Assembly (NCBI GenBank): GCA_050084515.1
Contig: CM114273.1
Span: forward strand, 37,262,001-37,326,000
Direction of reading: 5' to 3'
DNA: 64,000 nt
Source of the DNA: Blasia pusilla
Taxonomy: Eukaryota > Marchantiophyta > Marchantiopsida > Blasiales
Part shown: positions 9,831 to 20,345 of the stretch, in pieces
Layout of the letters: each line of letters begins with the position of its first letter
How positions within the stretch are numbered: position 1 is the stretch's first letter
Program-made: the position numbers and the translations under genes
Notes under the pieces: model-generated
Told to the model about the DNA's origin: nothing
Database searches by the model: none
Seen by the model: the letters and a program-made list of their open reading frames with translations, nothing else

Positions 9831-10732
9831 TGTCGTGCGCCTACTCTCCTTGAACGTTAATCTTGTTTGTTGCGGAAGCGTGCGTTCAGTAGGTCACGCT
9901 CTCAACGCTGATCTGCATCCAAACACGCACTCTGGTTAGTCCGGTCTTGGATCAATCACCCGGCTAACTTTCTGAGTTATCGTCTCGGACTCTCATCAAG
10001 CTCAACCTTCCTAGTTTCACAGTTTACAACACGTGAAAGTCTCGAAAGACTTGGGATAAACTTTATGGTCGGTTCAGGAACCTGAAACGGTGTTTTGCGC
10101 CTGGCGGTTCCAATTCTCTGATGGACATCCAATGAGTTCCTCACCAAGACTCGCACAAAGTGAATCTCGGGTTGGAATCCAAGTGTGGCGTACAAAGTCC
10201 ACTTGGATCAGGTTTGGGTTTCGAGTCCCAATGCCAAACTCTCGTTCCATCCCGTGCCTCTGAAATGCCGTTTGGCGCTCAAAAGGGGGATTCGTGTTCT
10301 GAGACATCTTGGAGAGACTCCTCCCTTACTAGTACTTCTGGGTATTTCTACGGGCCTCTCCAATTGGCCCTCAATCCGATTGCTCTCATAGTCGTTTTCA
10401 ATCAATATCTCATCTTGTACTTGTGCATTTGCTAAGATCTTTGGTGCGTTGGAAGCGTCTCAAGATAAGCTTTCCAACGCGCCATTATTTGTCTTCACCG
10501 CATTTTGAAGCTCAACGTTGTGGTCCTAAACACAGTCAGATTCTCCCAAACGCTAGTCGTGTTCCAAACTGGTTCTCACCTCTTTGGCAACCAACCTCCC
10601 AAGACTCAACTCATCTCAAGTCTTGGCTCGCGTTTGGTCTAGGTTTCCTGGTTGCGACCACTAATTCATGAAATGCAAAACTCTATTCCGCGTTTCATCT
10701 CTTGGACTTTTCCAAGAGACCTTTCCAGACGC

Positions 10733-11992
10733 TGTCGTATAGTAAAATCAACCAGTGTGTAAACTCCTTCGTCATTAAGTGTTAGATAGAATTTCATTAG
10801 TATTAAGTAAATTGGCTTAGAAAAAGGAGATTCTTATGTTTAAACCTCTTTATGGTGCCTCTTTTATGCAGGCCCAACTTTAGGAAAAGGAGGTAATAAA
10901 TAAAAGTAAAGTAGTTGCTTTAATGAAAAACAAAAGTAGTCTTGGTTGGTGGCTAGGTTAGTTGGGGTAATTTGGAAAATATCATGTGGGTAAAAGAGGA
11001 TATTTTGGAAGAGATAAGAGGAAATCTACTTGTGTCAAAATGTGATTGGCTAAGCCTTGGGAGGAAGCCATGTGGCACAAGATAAGATAAGCTCTATTTC
11101 GTACTCTTGTGGATCCCTTGTGAGTATATAAAGAGGAGGGACCTTCAAGGGTTCATCACCTTCTATTCCACATCTTGAGTCTCGTGTCTCTCTTGAGTGT
11201 ATGGCTTTGGGATTGCTTGCTCTTCCAATGAGAGTGGATCACCCCTCTTGGGAGAGTAACTTGACCATGGTCTATTGTTCGAGAGATTTCTAGAGTGGTG
11301 TGTGTGTGTGTGTGTGTGGGAATGAGAGGTTTGTCACCGTAGAGGAGTTTAGTCATACTAAAATAGCGGATGTTTTGGCTTGTTACTTCCCCAATGAGAG
11401 TGGATTACCCCTCTTGGGAGAATAACTCCGCCAAAACCCATTCTTGAGAGAGTAGAGAATGTGTGTCAAACATGGATAGGGGTGGAGCACTAGTGTGCCC
11501 GACTTTCCTTTCCTCAATCCTTACCATGTCAAGGTACTCTTTGTAGATAGGCACTGGTTCACTCGCTATTTAGTTTATCACTTTGGGGAGGCGTTCATGA
11601 ACCAGGTCATGCAATCTCCAACTCCGGTGATTCTTCCAACTGTCACATATGGAAGGACATGGGATTGTACTTTGTATGTCCTTATATAGCGATCCATGGA
11701 TGTCAATAGGCCTGCTCAAGTAGGGTTTAACACTAGTTGTGCTATCTTCCTCGTGTACAAGCGTAAAATAGTTTATAGGGATTTTATAGTTAGGAATTTT
11801 GGAGTCCGATGTTACGAAGAAGTGATCGCCTCGGCACTTCCATTTGTGATACTTGTCGTGAGAGAATGGAGAGTGTACATCATAATTTTATATTGAAAAA
11901 GGAGAACTTATTAGAGATTTCACCTTGCATCAACCGCATCTACCATGACTAGAAGGCCCGCCCTTGCTCGAAGAAAGACTCTCGACACGACA
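10733..11992 (+). repeat. E2 5' LTR
   Basis: A 1,260-bp LTR. Differences from the 3' LTR are few: a longer TG dinucleotide run at about 11294-11318 (variable microsatellite), a 2-bp indel in GAGTCTCGTG, and a handful of substitutions near the AGCACTAGTG site (about 11490) and near the 3' end. A TATATAAAGAGGAGG stretch at about 11126-11140 is a good TATA-box candidate for the element promoter. Confidence 0.92.
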
Positions 11993-11994
11993 AA

Positions 11995-12012
11995 TGGTGC
12001 TTCCACTGAGAG
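11995..12012 (+). other. E2 primer-binding site candidate
   Basis: TGGTGCTTCCACTGAGAG begins two bases after the LTR end, the expected place for a tRNA 3'-end complement. It begins with TGG, as required for pairing with a CCA tail. I do not assign the tRNA. Confidence 0.6.
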
Positions 12013-12189
12013 CTCTTTGAGGCGGTAGATTGTGTTTGCAAGTTGGAGTCTTAATAAGATGACTACTTTTGGGAGTACTTCATCAATGGGGAACCGAGGG
12101 GAGTGAGGATCTTCTCCGAACTTTGACAACATCTTTGAGCCAACAAGGAGGAGTTCACATCGGAGAGCAAAGATCAACAAGGGCTCTCA

Positions 12190-13505
12190 GCGATTGTAAA
12201 GAAGTTGGGGAGATTTGATGGCAGGAACATCACCAAGTATGTTCGAGAAACGTTTGTGAGATGGAGGTAAACCGTGTACCGAAGAAGGTGATATGGTGTC
12301 AAGTTTTGAGTTAGCTGTAATACCAGGAGATCCGTAGTCAAGTAAAGAAGTTGAGAGCGAAAAATCCAACCTCATGGGAGGAGTACGAGCGATTCTTTGA
12401 AAGGAGAATTCTTGATGATGATGTGGATCGGGTGACTAAGAGGAGTTTTCTAGAATGGATAGAGCAACGTCCAGGGAAGGGAATGACTCCAAATGAGTTG
12501 TTGCGTGAGTTTGAGAAGCGGTTTTTCCTTTCTCCTTACGAAAGGGCAACTCTAGACTTGAGGAAAACCGAGTTATTCCTTGAGGCGGCAGATGAGAACT
12601 TGGAGGACAAGCTTTTCATAATGTTGGCGGACAAGAATGAAGAAGGAGGTGTCGGCACTAATTGGAAGAAAGTGGAAGAAGTGTTGCTATCCTCACAAAG
12701 CAAAGTCAGTAGTAGAGGTAGAACCGCATGATATTCAAGTCGGAGGTACAAATTTCAAATCCATTGCCTAAGCCCATGCCAAAAAAGCTTGAAGATTCTA
12801 CCATTGATGAGTTGGTGAAAGGTTTGAGAGAGTTGAGAGTAGAAATGGTGAGCTTAAACTTGATAGGAATCCTAGTGTTGGTGCTCCTTCAACAAGTAAG
12901 AACTTTGTGAGAAGATGTGTATGGTGTGATAGTGTTGAGCATCAACGTCGAGAATGTGAGGAATTTTCAGAAGCTCTTAGAAATGGAATAGTAAACTTCA
13001 AAGATGGGAAGATTCATTCGACGAGATGGTATGCCGTTGAATACCAACTTTGGTAGAGGAGGTATGAAAGGATTAGTGAGAAGTCAAGTAGGAGTTGCCA
13101 CTACGACATTAGATTCTGACACCTTTGCAGTAAAAATTGAAGCGCCTATTGTATCTGTAGCTAAAAGTGAATCATTAGAATTTCCTCGAGAAGTTATGAT
13201 ACGAGGGGCAGAGACTATTCGTCATCTGACTGGATGGGATGATCCAGTGGAAGCTGGGTATGTTAAAGCATACATAGCACAAGAGAAACATGTGAGTTGG
13301 CAAGATGCTAGTGTGGAGGAGAAGAGGAGACGCGACAATGATGGTGTTGATGCTGAGGAAGCCGCAAGAAGAGCAAGGATCTTAAGAAGAAAAGGACAAC
13401 CGGAGGCGCAGCCATCTAGAGAAGAAGGACCTTCCACATTTGAATCTGTGAGGGATTCTCATGTCAAAGAAGCAGGGACAAAGGAGAACGAATTGAGGTC
13501 TCCTT
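12190..13505 (+). pseudogene. E2 gag
   Basis: Gag-like polypeptide in at least two frames. A capsid-like part (about 12351-12731) includes SWEEYERFFERRILDDD and a charged helix-rich segment with FEKRFFLSPYERATLDLRKT. A CCHC zinc knuckle, C-x2-C-x4-H-x4-C, is intact at 12916-12957 (CVWCDSVEHQRREC). The part after it (13004-13505) is open and contains an acidic and basic region rich in EEAARRARILRRKG. In the life cycle gag builds the particle and the knuckle binds RNA. Frame changes between 12731 and 13004 mean a single gag protein cannot be made from this copy. Confidence 0.75.
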
Positions 13506-14346
13506 AGAAGACCAAGGGTAAGACTCCTACATACAAGCTGCAGTCTGATATCGAGATAAGCACGAATTTAAAGGAGATTCTTGAGGAGAGGATTTTGGAT
13601 GCGAAAATAGAGTTTTCTTTGAGGGAAGTCTTGGGCATAGCCAAACGTGACTTTCATGAGTTGATCATAGATGTGATCAAAAGGAAGAGGCAGATGACTG
13701 CAGATATGGTGATGGTGAGAGCTTTGGATACTGATATCACAGAAGAAGAAGATGAAGAGCTTTGCCAAGTGTTTGGACAAAAGCTTGACTTACGAGAAAA
13801 AGAGGCGAGATTAGGAGAAGCCTTGACAGAACAAGGTGAAGAAAGGCATAATGGTGGACACTATTCTCGATCATATTGGGCGCGTGCAAACGGAGGCTAG
13901 AGTTCGACTTGGCTCTCTTCAAGAGTCGATTCGGCTCTCGTTGATCATGGTTGGAGATCAACATCATGTCGCGAAGTGTGTACGACAAAGGGATGTGGCC
14001 AATTGATACAGGGCATGGATGGGTACTACGAGCGGCTAACAACCAAAAAGGTGAACTCTATGGTGTTTGTCCATCCGTCAAAACTCGTATCGGAGATATG
14101 TTGATTGAGCAAAATTTCTTTGTTCAGAATGGAGCTGCTTATCCTGTGATTCTTGGGCAACCTTACATCACAGCATCTAGAATGGAGACCAAAGTCATGG
14201 ATGATGGGTCTCATTATGCCCGTATTAGAAGTCAGGATGGAACAAGATCAGTTCAATTCCTTACTGTACGAGTAGGTCATGAAAGGAATAGAGAGAAGTT
14301 GAGAGATGGTCCTATGAAAATAGAGAAAGAGTTTTCGGATTTTTAG
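13506..14346 (+). pseudogene. E2 gag-pol linker and protease region
   Basis: Two open stretches (13595-13900 and 13951-14346) in different frames. The second has features of the C-terminal half of a retropepsin domain: RAANNQKGELYGVCPSV, then NFFVQNGAAYPVILGQPYI, where YPVILGQP resembles the conserved ILG/flap-end strand, and DDGSHYARIRSQDG. The aspartic D-T/S-G triad expected just upstream is not clearly readable; an IDTGHG string at about 13999-14016 might be a coincidence. The protease would cut the gag-pol polyprotein. Frameshifts on both sides make the copy defective. Confidence 0.6.
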
Positions 14347-14972
14347 TTAGCACTCCTATAGAGCTGGAATATGGGGGTGTAGAGAAAAGAAAAAGTCTTC
14401 CGCTAGTAGAGGGGGAAGAATCATATATGTTTAGGTGTCGGTTTTCTCAATGTTTTTCTTCGTGGTCTAGTAGATTCCAAATGATGAAAGAAATGAATGA
14501 AAAGAAAAGACGTTTTATAAAAAAAAAGGAGGGTTTGTTAAAATGTGAGGGTGTTCTATTAGATGAAGAGTTCATTAGTGGGATGTATGAAGAAGAGGGT
14601 TTTGGAGATAGTCTTGAAGAGGTGTTTACCCAGATGAACACCGATTCGCTGGATAGAAGTGTGATTGCAATTCACTCGCGTGAGTTGCATGAAGAGATAT
14701 CAAGGTTCATGGAAGGAGAAAATGAATATGAATCTACGGAGAAGGAAGCGGATGGGCACGGGTTTGAGTCTGACGAACATCCCATGGAGGAACAAGTGCA
14801 CACAAAATACAAGACAGTGGCCCGGAAGATGAAACCAATGGCTACTCAATTACCAGAGGGTTGTGGGAGACAAGTAGAACGTGCATCAATGGAGCCAAGT
14901 TTGCGGGATGTCAAGAAGATAGGACACAAGTTCACAGAAGAGACGCTAGATAAATGCAAATCGGAGGGGTGA
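14347..14972 (+). pseudogene. E2 protease-RT connector
   Basis: An open stretch (14427-14972, 181 residues) between protease and RT with no domain I recognise. It is very rich in Glu and Lys with a run of basic residues (KKRRFIKKKEG) near its start and a MEEQVHTKYKTVARKMKP segment. Its position and conserved openness suggest a polyprotein linker that leads into the RT start at about 15000. Confidence 0.5.
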
Positions 14973-16430
14973 GTTTCTCACGTAAATTGAAAGAAAATGC
15001 TTTCAGGAGATGTTAAGGAGACATGGTAAGGCTTTCTCTTTTACTACACAAGAAATTGGTTGTGTAGACACGAGTGTGGTGGCACCGATGGTAATTTTCA
15101 CAGTTCCACATGTGCCTTGGGATTTGAAACCCATACCAGTACCACGAGCTATGATTCCCAAGCTGATTGAGTTATTGAAAGAGAAGATGCAGATGGGTAT
15201 CTTAGAGCCATCTATGGGGCCTTACTCGAGTCGATGGTTCACTGTGCCGAAGAAATCAGGAGCTCTCCGGTTCATTCAAGATATGCAACCGGCAAATAAG
15301 GTAACCATTCGAAATATGGGAGCAGGGCCTAGAATAGATGAAGTCATGAAGCTTTTGCAGCCCGTGCTATCTATTCTATAGGAGATTTGCACTCGGGGAT
15401 ATGATCAATTCCAATTAGCTCAGAGAGTAGAGATATTACCACTATGCGCACTCCACTTGGGCTTGTAAGAATGTGCACATTACCTCAAGGGGCAACAAAT
15501 TTTATCGCTCACATGCAGAGTGCAATGAATAAGATCTTGAGAGAGTTCATTCATGAGAAAACCATTCCTTTTGTAGATGATATCCCTATAAAGGGGTGTG
15601 CAATAGAAGATAGGATTGAGAGGGTTGTGAAAGATGGGTGTAGAAAGTTTGTGTCTGATCATATTCGAGATGTGGATATGATCCTAACAAGACTAGAAGA
15701 GGTCAATCTTACTCTTTCTGGAGAAAAGTGTAGCTTTGGGGTTCCTCAGATCGTGGTAGTGGGTCATCTTTGTGGAGAGTTTGGCCGAAAACCAAATCCA
15801 GCAAAAGTTGATGTCATTGGGAGGATACAAGAATGCGAAAACGTCACCGAAGTGAGAAGTTTTTTAGGAGCTTGTGTGTTCTATCAGGTGTGGATTCCTC
15901 ATTTTGGCCACATATCTGATCCTTTGTATGAGTTGTTGAGAAAGAAGAAGAAGTTCACTTGGGAGAAGAAGCAAAGAGTAGCAATGATGCAGTTGAAGGA
16001 GGCATTGAAGTCGCCATCAGTTCTACGACAAATGAGCTACGAATGCGGACGACCTATTATCATCACAGTGGACACTAGCCCTATTGCTATCGGATGGGCA
16101 GTTGGGCAGGATGACGCGGAAGGAAGAAGATTTGCGACAAGGTTTGGAGCTCGTACACTTACGGAACAATAGAGGAAGTACCCTCAGGTAAAGAGGGAGC
16201 TTTGGGGAGTTGTAACTGCAATGAAAGCTGAGAAGGTGTATCTTATGGAAGCCTATGTATTGCTTGAGGTTGATTGTCTACCTTTGTTAGGTATGATTGC
16301 GAATTGTACGACTCCAGATATAGCCATGCTACGTTGGATAGCCTACATTAGGTCCTTGAATCCACAATTGAAGCATATAGCTGGGAAAGAGAACTCAGTA
16401 GCTAACATGTTGTCTAGAGCTAGATTTAGT
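14973..16430 (+). pseudogene. E2 reverse transcriptase and RNase H
   Basis: RT begins with KPIPVPRAMIPKLIELLKEK and GPYSSRWFTVPKKSGALRFI (15010-15381), a typical Ty3 fingers region. A one-base frameshift in the G run near 15396 separates it from LGLVRMCTLPQGATNF and the catalytic box FVDD (15570-15581). Unlike standard Ty3 RTs, about 35 extra residues rich in charge (KGCAIEDRIERVVKDGCRKF) lie between FVDD and the LTLSGEKCSFG motif. The thumb-region motif VRSFLGACVFYQVWIPHF is at about 15857-15900. RNase H follows from about 16060 (TVDTSPIAIGWAVGQDD, catalytic Asp) to the KENSVANMLSR motif at about 16385-16420, with a stop near 16170. Confidence 0.85.
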
Positions 16431-17832
16431 CAACAAGAAGATATGGAGGCAACTGAGATAGATGAGGATGATGCACATGTGTGGCAAGTGTTATCTCAAG
16501 AACGAGGTGGCATAGAGGATGTTCTAGCCTTCAAAGAGGATTTGTATGAGGGCAGGTTAAAAGAAATTGGGCGCTATTTAAGCACTCTGCAAAGAGATGG
16601 AGGGTGGACAGAAAAGTTCTTCAAGGAGATTCGGCACAAGGCGTATGGCTATCTACTACAAGATGGATATCTTTGGAAAAGGCCAAAGAGGAAAGATGGA
16701 ATGCCCTTGAGGGTGGTGGATGACAATGGGACAAAAATGGAAGTGCTCAAAGAATTCCACAATTCTTTATGGGCAGGTCATAGAGATACTTGGGCAACTT
16801 TCACCAAGATAAAAGAGAGGTATTGGTGGAAAGGCCTATATAAGGATGTTGAGAGATATGTTGGGTCGTGTGTTGAATGTCAGTTTCAATCAAAAATCAG
16901 AGTAAGAGATGGACTTAAACCCACGTATCCTTTGTCTATTCATCATCAATGGGTTATAGATCTAGTTGCTATGCCACTAGGTCTTTGGGAATCGTTACTG
17001 GTCCTAGCACGAGAAGAGTTGTCCAACTTTGTAGAAGGGAGGGCTTTACGGGCTAAAATAACAGAGCCTATATGTCATTTTATTCTAGAGGATATTGTTG
17101 CTAGATATGGGAGTGTCGGGAGAATCCGTGCAGATAGAGGTGAGTTGAATGTGGAGGAAGCACGAGAGTTCTTCAGGAGATATGGAGTCCAGTTGAGATT
17201 AACAATCTCCATGAATCCGGAGGCAAACGGCAAGAGCGAAAGGGGACATCCGCCAATCATTCAAGCATTGGTAAAGGCGTGTGGAGATCGTTATGGTGAT
17301 TGGCCTAGATTACTTCCATTTGCTTTATGGGCAGATAGAACCACTCACAAAGACTGAATTACAGGGGTTCATGCCTCTGAGTTGATGACAGGTCAAAAGC
17401 GGATAATGCCAGCAGAAGGAGATATACCCACTTGGATGGGTTTGTCGTGGGAAGACGGTCTCAATAGGGAAGAGCTCCTAGCACTTCGAATGCAGCAGCT
17501 AGAGCGGCGGGAAGAGGATATTGCAGAAGCGTTAGTCAGAATGAAGGAAGCAAGGTTGAAAAATAAGGAGCGCCGACAAAACTCATCGACTTCGGAAGGA
17601 GCCGATAAGAGAAGGAGATTGGGTCTTGGTGCACGACAACAGCCTTGACAACCAGCATAGTACAATTAAGAAGTTTGCACGTCGTTGGTTTGGTCCATAT
17701 GTTATAGTCTTTGCTTTTGACAATGCCACTTACAAACTACGTGAACTAGATGGCACAATTCTCAAGCTGCCCATTGCAGGAAAAAGGGTCAAGATTTTCC
17801 GTAGACGTGAAGGATTTCTTGATTTCGATTGA
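16431..17832 (+). pseudogene. E2 integrase
   Basis: Mostly open integrase. The zinc domain shows HNSLWAGH and CVEC (about 16758-16880). The DDE core has Asp in WVIDLVAMP (about 16950), Asp in RADRGEL (about 17130) and Glu in NGKSERG (about 17230). After the core one stop (TGA near 17356) precedes a long coiled, charged helix (LEERREEDIAEAL-like, about 17480-17600). A frameshift then leads to an SH3-like basic tail with ARRWFGPYVIVFAFDN and VKIFRRREG (17680-17810), comparable to the GPY/F module of Ty3 integrases. No chromodomain or PHD finger is seen. It would insert the element cDNA with a 4-5-bp target duplication. Confidence 0.85.
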
Positions 17833-17907
17833 ATGTGTCTACAGGCACAACATAAGTAAGCCTATAGCAAGAAGTCTTGATGTTTTCGGCACACACCGGA
17901 GGATGTG

Positions 17908-17926
17908 CAGGTTTGGAGGGGGTGAA
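17908..17926 (+). other. E2 polypurine tract
   Basis: CAGGTTTGGAGGGGGTGAA lies immediately before the 3' LTR, in the normal place for the plus-strand primer. Confidence 0.7.
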
Positions 17927-19188
17927 TATCGTATAGTAAAATCAACCAGTGTGTAAACTCCTTCGTCATTAAGTGTTAGATAGAATTTCATTAGTATTAA
18001 GTAAATTGGCTTAGAAAAAGGAGATTCTTATGTTTAAACCTCTTTATGGTGCCTCTTTTATGCAGGCCCAACTTTAGGAAAAGGAGGTAATAAATAAAAG
18101 TAAAGTAGTTGCTTTAATGAAAAGCAAAAGTAGTCTTGGTTGGTGGCTAGGTTAGTTGGGGTAATTTGGAAAATATCATGTGGGTAAAAGAGGATATTTT
18201 GGAAGAGATAAGAGGAAATCTACTTGTGTCAAAATGTGATTGGCTAAGCCTTGGGAGGAAGCCATGTGGCACAAGATAAGATAAGCTCTATTTCGTACTC
18301 TTGTGGATCCCTTGTGAGTATATAAAGAGGAGGGACCTTCAAGGGTTCATCACCTTCTATTCCACATCTTGAGTCTCTCGTGTCTCTCTTGAGTGTATGG
18401 CTTTGGGATTGCTTGCTCTTCCAATGAGAGTGGATCACCCCTCTTGGGAGAGTAACTTGACCATGGTCTATTGTTCGAGAGATTTCTAGAGTGGTGTGTG
18501 TGTGTGTGTGTGGGAATGAGAGGTTTGTCACCGTAGAGGAGTTTAGTCATACTAAAATAGCGGATGTTTTGGCTTGTTACTTCCCCAATGAGAGTGGATT
18601 ACCCCTCTTGGGAGAATAACTCCGCCAAAACCCATTCTTGAGGAGAGTAGAGAATGTGTGTCAAACATGGATAGGGGTGGAGCACGAGCTGTGCCCGACT
18701 TTCCTTTCCTCAATCCTTACCATGTCAAGGTACTCTTTGTAGATAGGCACTGGTTCACTCGCTATTTAGTTTATCACTTTGGGGAGGCGTTCATGAACCA
18801 GGTCATGCAATCTCCAACTCCGGTGATTCTTCCAACTGTCACATATGGAAGGACATGGGATTGTACTTTGTATGTCCTTATATAGCGATCCATGGATGTC
18901 AATAGGCCTGCTCAAGTAGGGTTTAACACTAGTTGTGCTATCTTCCTCGTGTACAAGCGTAAAATAGTTTATAGGGATTTTATAGTTAGGAATTTTGGAG
19001 TCCGATGTTACGAAGAAGTGATCGCCTCGGCACTTCCATTTGTGATACTTGTCGTGAGAGAATGGAGAGTGTACATCATAATTTTATATTGAAAAAGGAG
19101 AACTTATTAGAGAGTTCACCTTGCATCAACCGCATCTACCGCAGCTAGAAGGCCCGCCCTTGCTCGAAGAAAGACTCTCGACACGACA
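17927..19188 (+). repeat. E2 3' LTR
   Basis: A 1,262-bp LTR nearly identical to the 5' copy. The first dinucleotide reads TA instead of TG. The terminal CGACA is followed by the target-site copy ACGC at 19189-19192 and then by the remainder of solo LTR R1. Confidence 0.92.
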
Positions 19189-19288
19189 ACGCCTCTCCAA
19201 AGTGCAAACATCGCAGCGTGAGTCTACTTGAGTTCTAATGTTCCGCTTGGCGCCTATTTGGTGTTGTTTGGTTCTGAGGGTTGCGACA

Positions 19289-19596
19289 CTCCTCCCCTCT
19301 CCCAATCTCTCTTCATGATAACCTATGCTTCCAAGTCACCTCCTTGGCTCTTGACTTGATGAAGGAGGTCAAGGATCACTTCCTAAAATAAAAAGTTGAC
19401 CATATACTCAAAAGGGTACGTATCTAAAATAGTAAGTTCCTCAAGATGGCTCCAAATGAGCCAAAACGAAGGAAAAACCTGCTCTCTCAGGTTTCCCGGG
19501 ACCTCAGCAGGTCATCCTCAACCTCTTGAGCCAATCCTCCACTACTCGCGAAGGCGCTCTACTACAACTCACCGATCTATCCTAAAAGATGTGACA
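19289..19596 (-). repeat. E3 repeat A2, right portion
   Basis: A 308-bp continuation of the A2 repeat after the nested block, ending (in element orientation starting) at TGTCACATC. The dinucleotide GT at 19597-19598 (AC on the element strand) separates it from B1, the same spacer as in E1. Confidence 0.86.
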
Positions 19597-19598
19597 GT

Positions 19599-19726
19599 TG
19601 TCGTACGTATACACATCGCTACAAAACATACATCGTTGCCACCGAATACACACACAAACACGCACGATCCCATGCTAACTCATGGCATCCAAAACACAAA
19701 ACAAGAAGTACCAAAATATCTCCGAT
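19599..19726 (-). repeat. E3 repeat B1
   Basis: A 128-bp unit identical in length and closely similar in sequence to E3 B2 (9504-9631) and to the two B units of E1. In element orientation it follows the 3' end of pol, after the PHD finger and a short untranslated stretch. Confidence 0.86.
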
Positions 19727-19905
19727 CGCCCGATAGTTGGTGATTAGGTCCCTCTAACTCCCGATAGCCATCTATCCCTACCTACCATGACATACATCTC
19801 TCGGACGCTAAGAGCAAGAAGGTTGGGTGCTCATGTGGCCCCATCGTTAGTCGCCTTCTTGTCATCCATGACATAGACACAAGAAAAAATGTAGAACTAC
19901 CTACG

Positions 19906-20345
19906 CTATGTACATCTATGACACATCCATCGTGTCTGAAGAACCCTAGTGAGAGGTGGCGTCAAAAATGCCATATGCCATCCTCTCGAACATCCATCAT
20001 AGACTAATATAATGGTTGCACCGTGGGCAGAACCACACAACATACATCGGAAGCCTAGAGAAACTACTACTAAGCTTGGATCAACTATACCATCAATGTT
20101 CGAAAGGTGACATGGCGCACAGTTACGCACATGGTCCTTCCAAACCATACCATCGCGTCCCTCCAATAAGAGAACACATAATGGCAAAACCTCACGCACT
20201 CTCAAGATGGTGCGCCCTGCAGTCACATCCAACGTCGTGGGTGCAGTGTGCTGCAAGTAGACATAGTCTCTCTGATAAAACCTTGGATAGTAAGTCGATA
20301 ACCAATTCCCCGAATAGTCGCATACCTCAATGTATCCCAATACAA
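19906..20345 (-). pseudogene. E3 integrase tail and PHD finger
   Basis: An open frame of 144 residues. The first part is the integrase C-terminal region (TILRVREVLPL, VWKDHVRNCAPC). The last 46 residues, about 20046-19909, have PHD spacing: CMLC, 11 residues, the third ligand changed to Tyr (VYDGC), GWHMAF with the His kept and the next Cys changed to Phe, then RWMCHRC and a stop. Two of eight zinc ligands are therefore lost in this copy, but they are different ligands from those lost in E1, which argues that the ancestor had a complete finger. The domain would read histone tails if active. Confidence 0.83.

Larger units (their letters stand above)
10733..19188 (+). mobile_element. E2: complete Ty3/gypsy-type LTR retrotransposon (recent insertion, broken frames)
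   Basis: An 8,456-bp element with 1.26-kb LTRs (10733-11992 and 17927-19188) that are nearly identical. It is flanked by ACGC (10729-10732 and 19189-19192). LTR ends are TGTCG and CGACA; the 3' LTR has TA instead of TG at its first two bases. A primer-binding site candidate follows the 5' LTR and a G-rich polypurine tract precedes the 3' LTR. Coding order is gag with CCHC knuckle, protease region, RT, RNase H, HHCC/DDE integrase and a basic integrase tail. It sits inside R1 and is the youngest layer of the stack. Confidence 0.93.
9831..19288 (+). mobile_element. R1: solo LTR nested in E3, itself split by E2
   Basis: About 1.0 kb of sequence (9831-10732 and 19189-19288) starts TGTCGTGCGCC and ends GCGACA. 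It matches, in the opposite orientation, the solo LTR at 41474-42503, which has a clean 5-bp target duplication. There is no internal coding region apart from the inserted element E2. It interrupts the A2 repeat of E3. I could not find a target duplication for this copy (ATACC left, CTCCT right). Short open frames inside it (for example around 10160-10435) are composition effects of LTR sequence. Confidence 0.8.

Noticed and set aside
10074-10671. Several overlapping frames on both strands
   Set aside because: They lie inside solo LTR R1 and recur in its copy at 41631-42151; LTR sequence, not genes.
11692-11896. 66-codon frame present twice (also 18892-19092)
   Set aside because: Part of the two E2 LTRs; duplication is due to the LTR pair, not to a conserved gene.
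13999-14016. IDTGHG string as the E2 protease active site
   Set aside because: It lies close before segments that match the C-terminal half of the protease, so it is probably not the D-T-G catalytic loop; left open.
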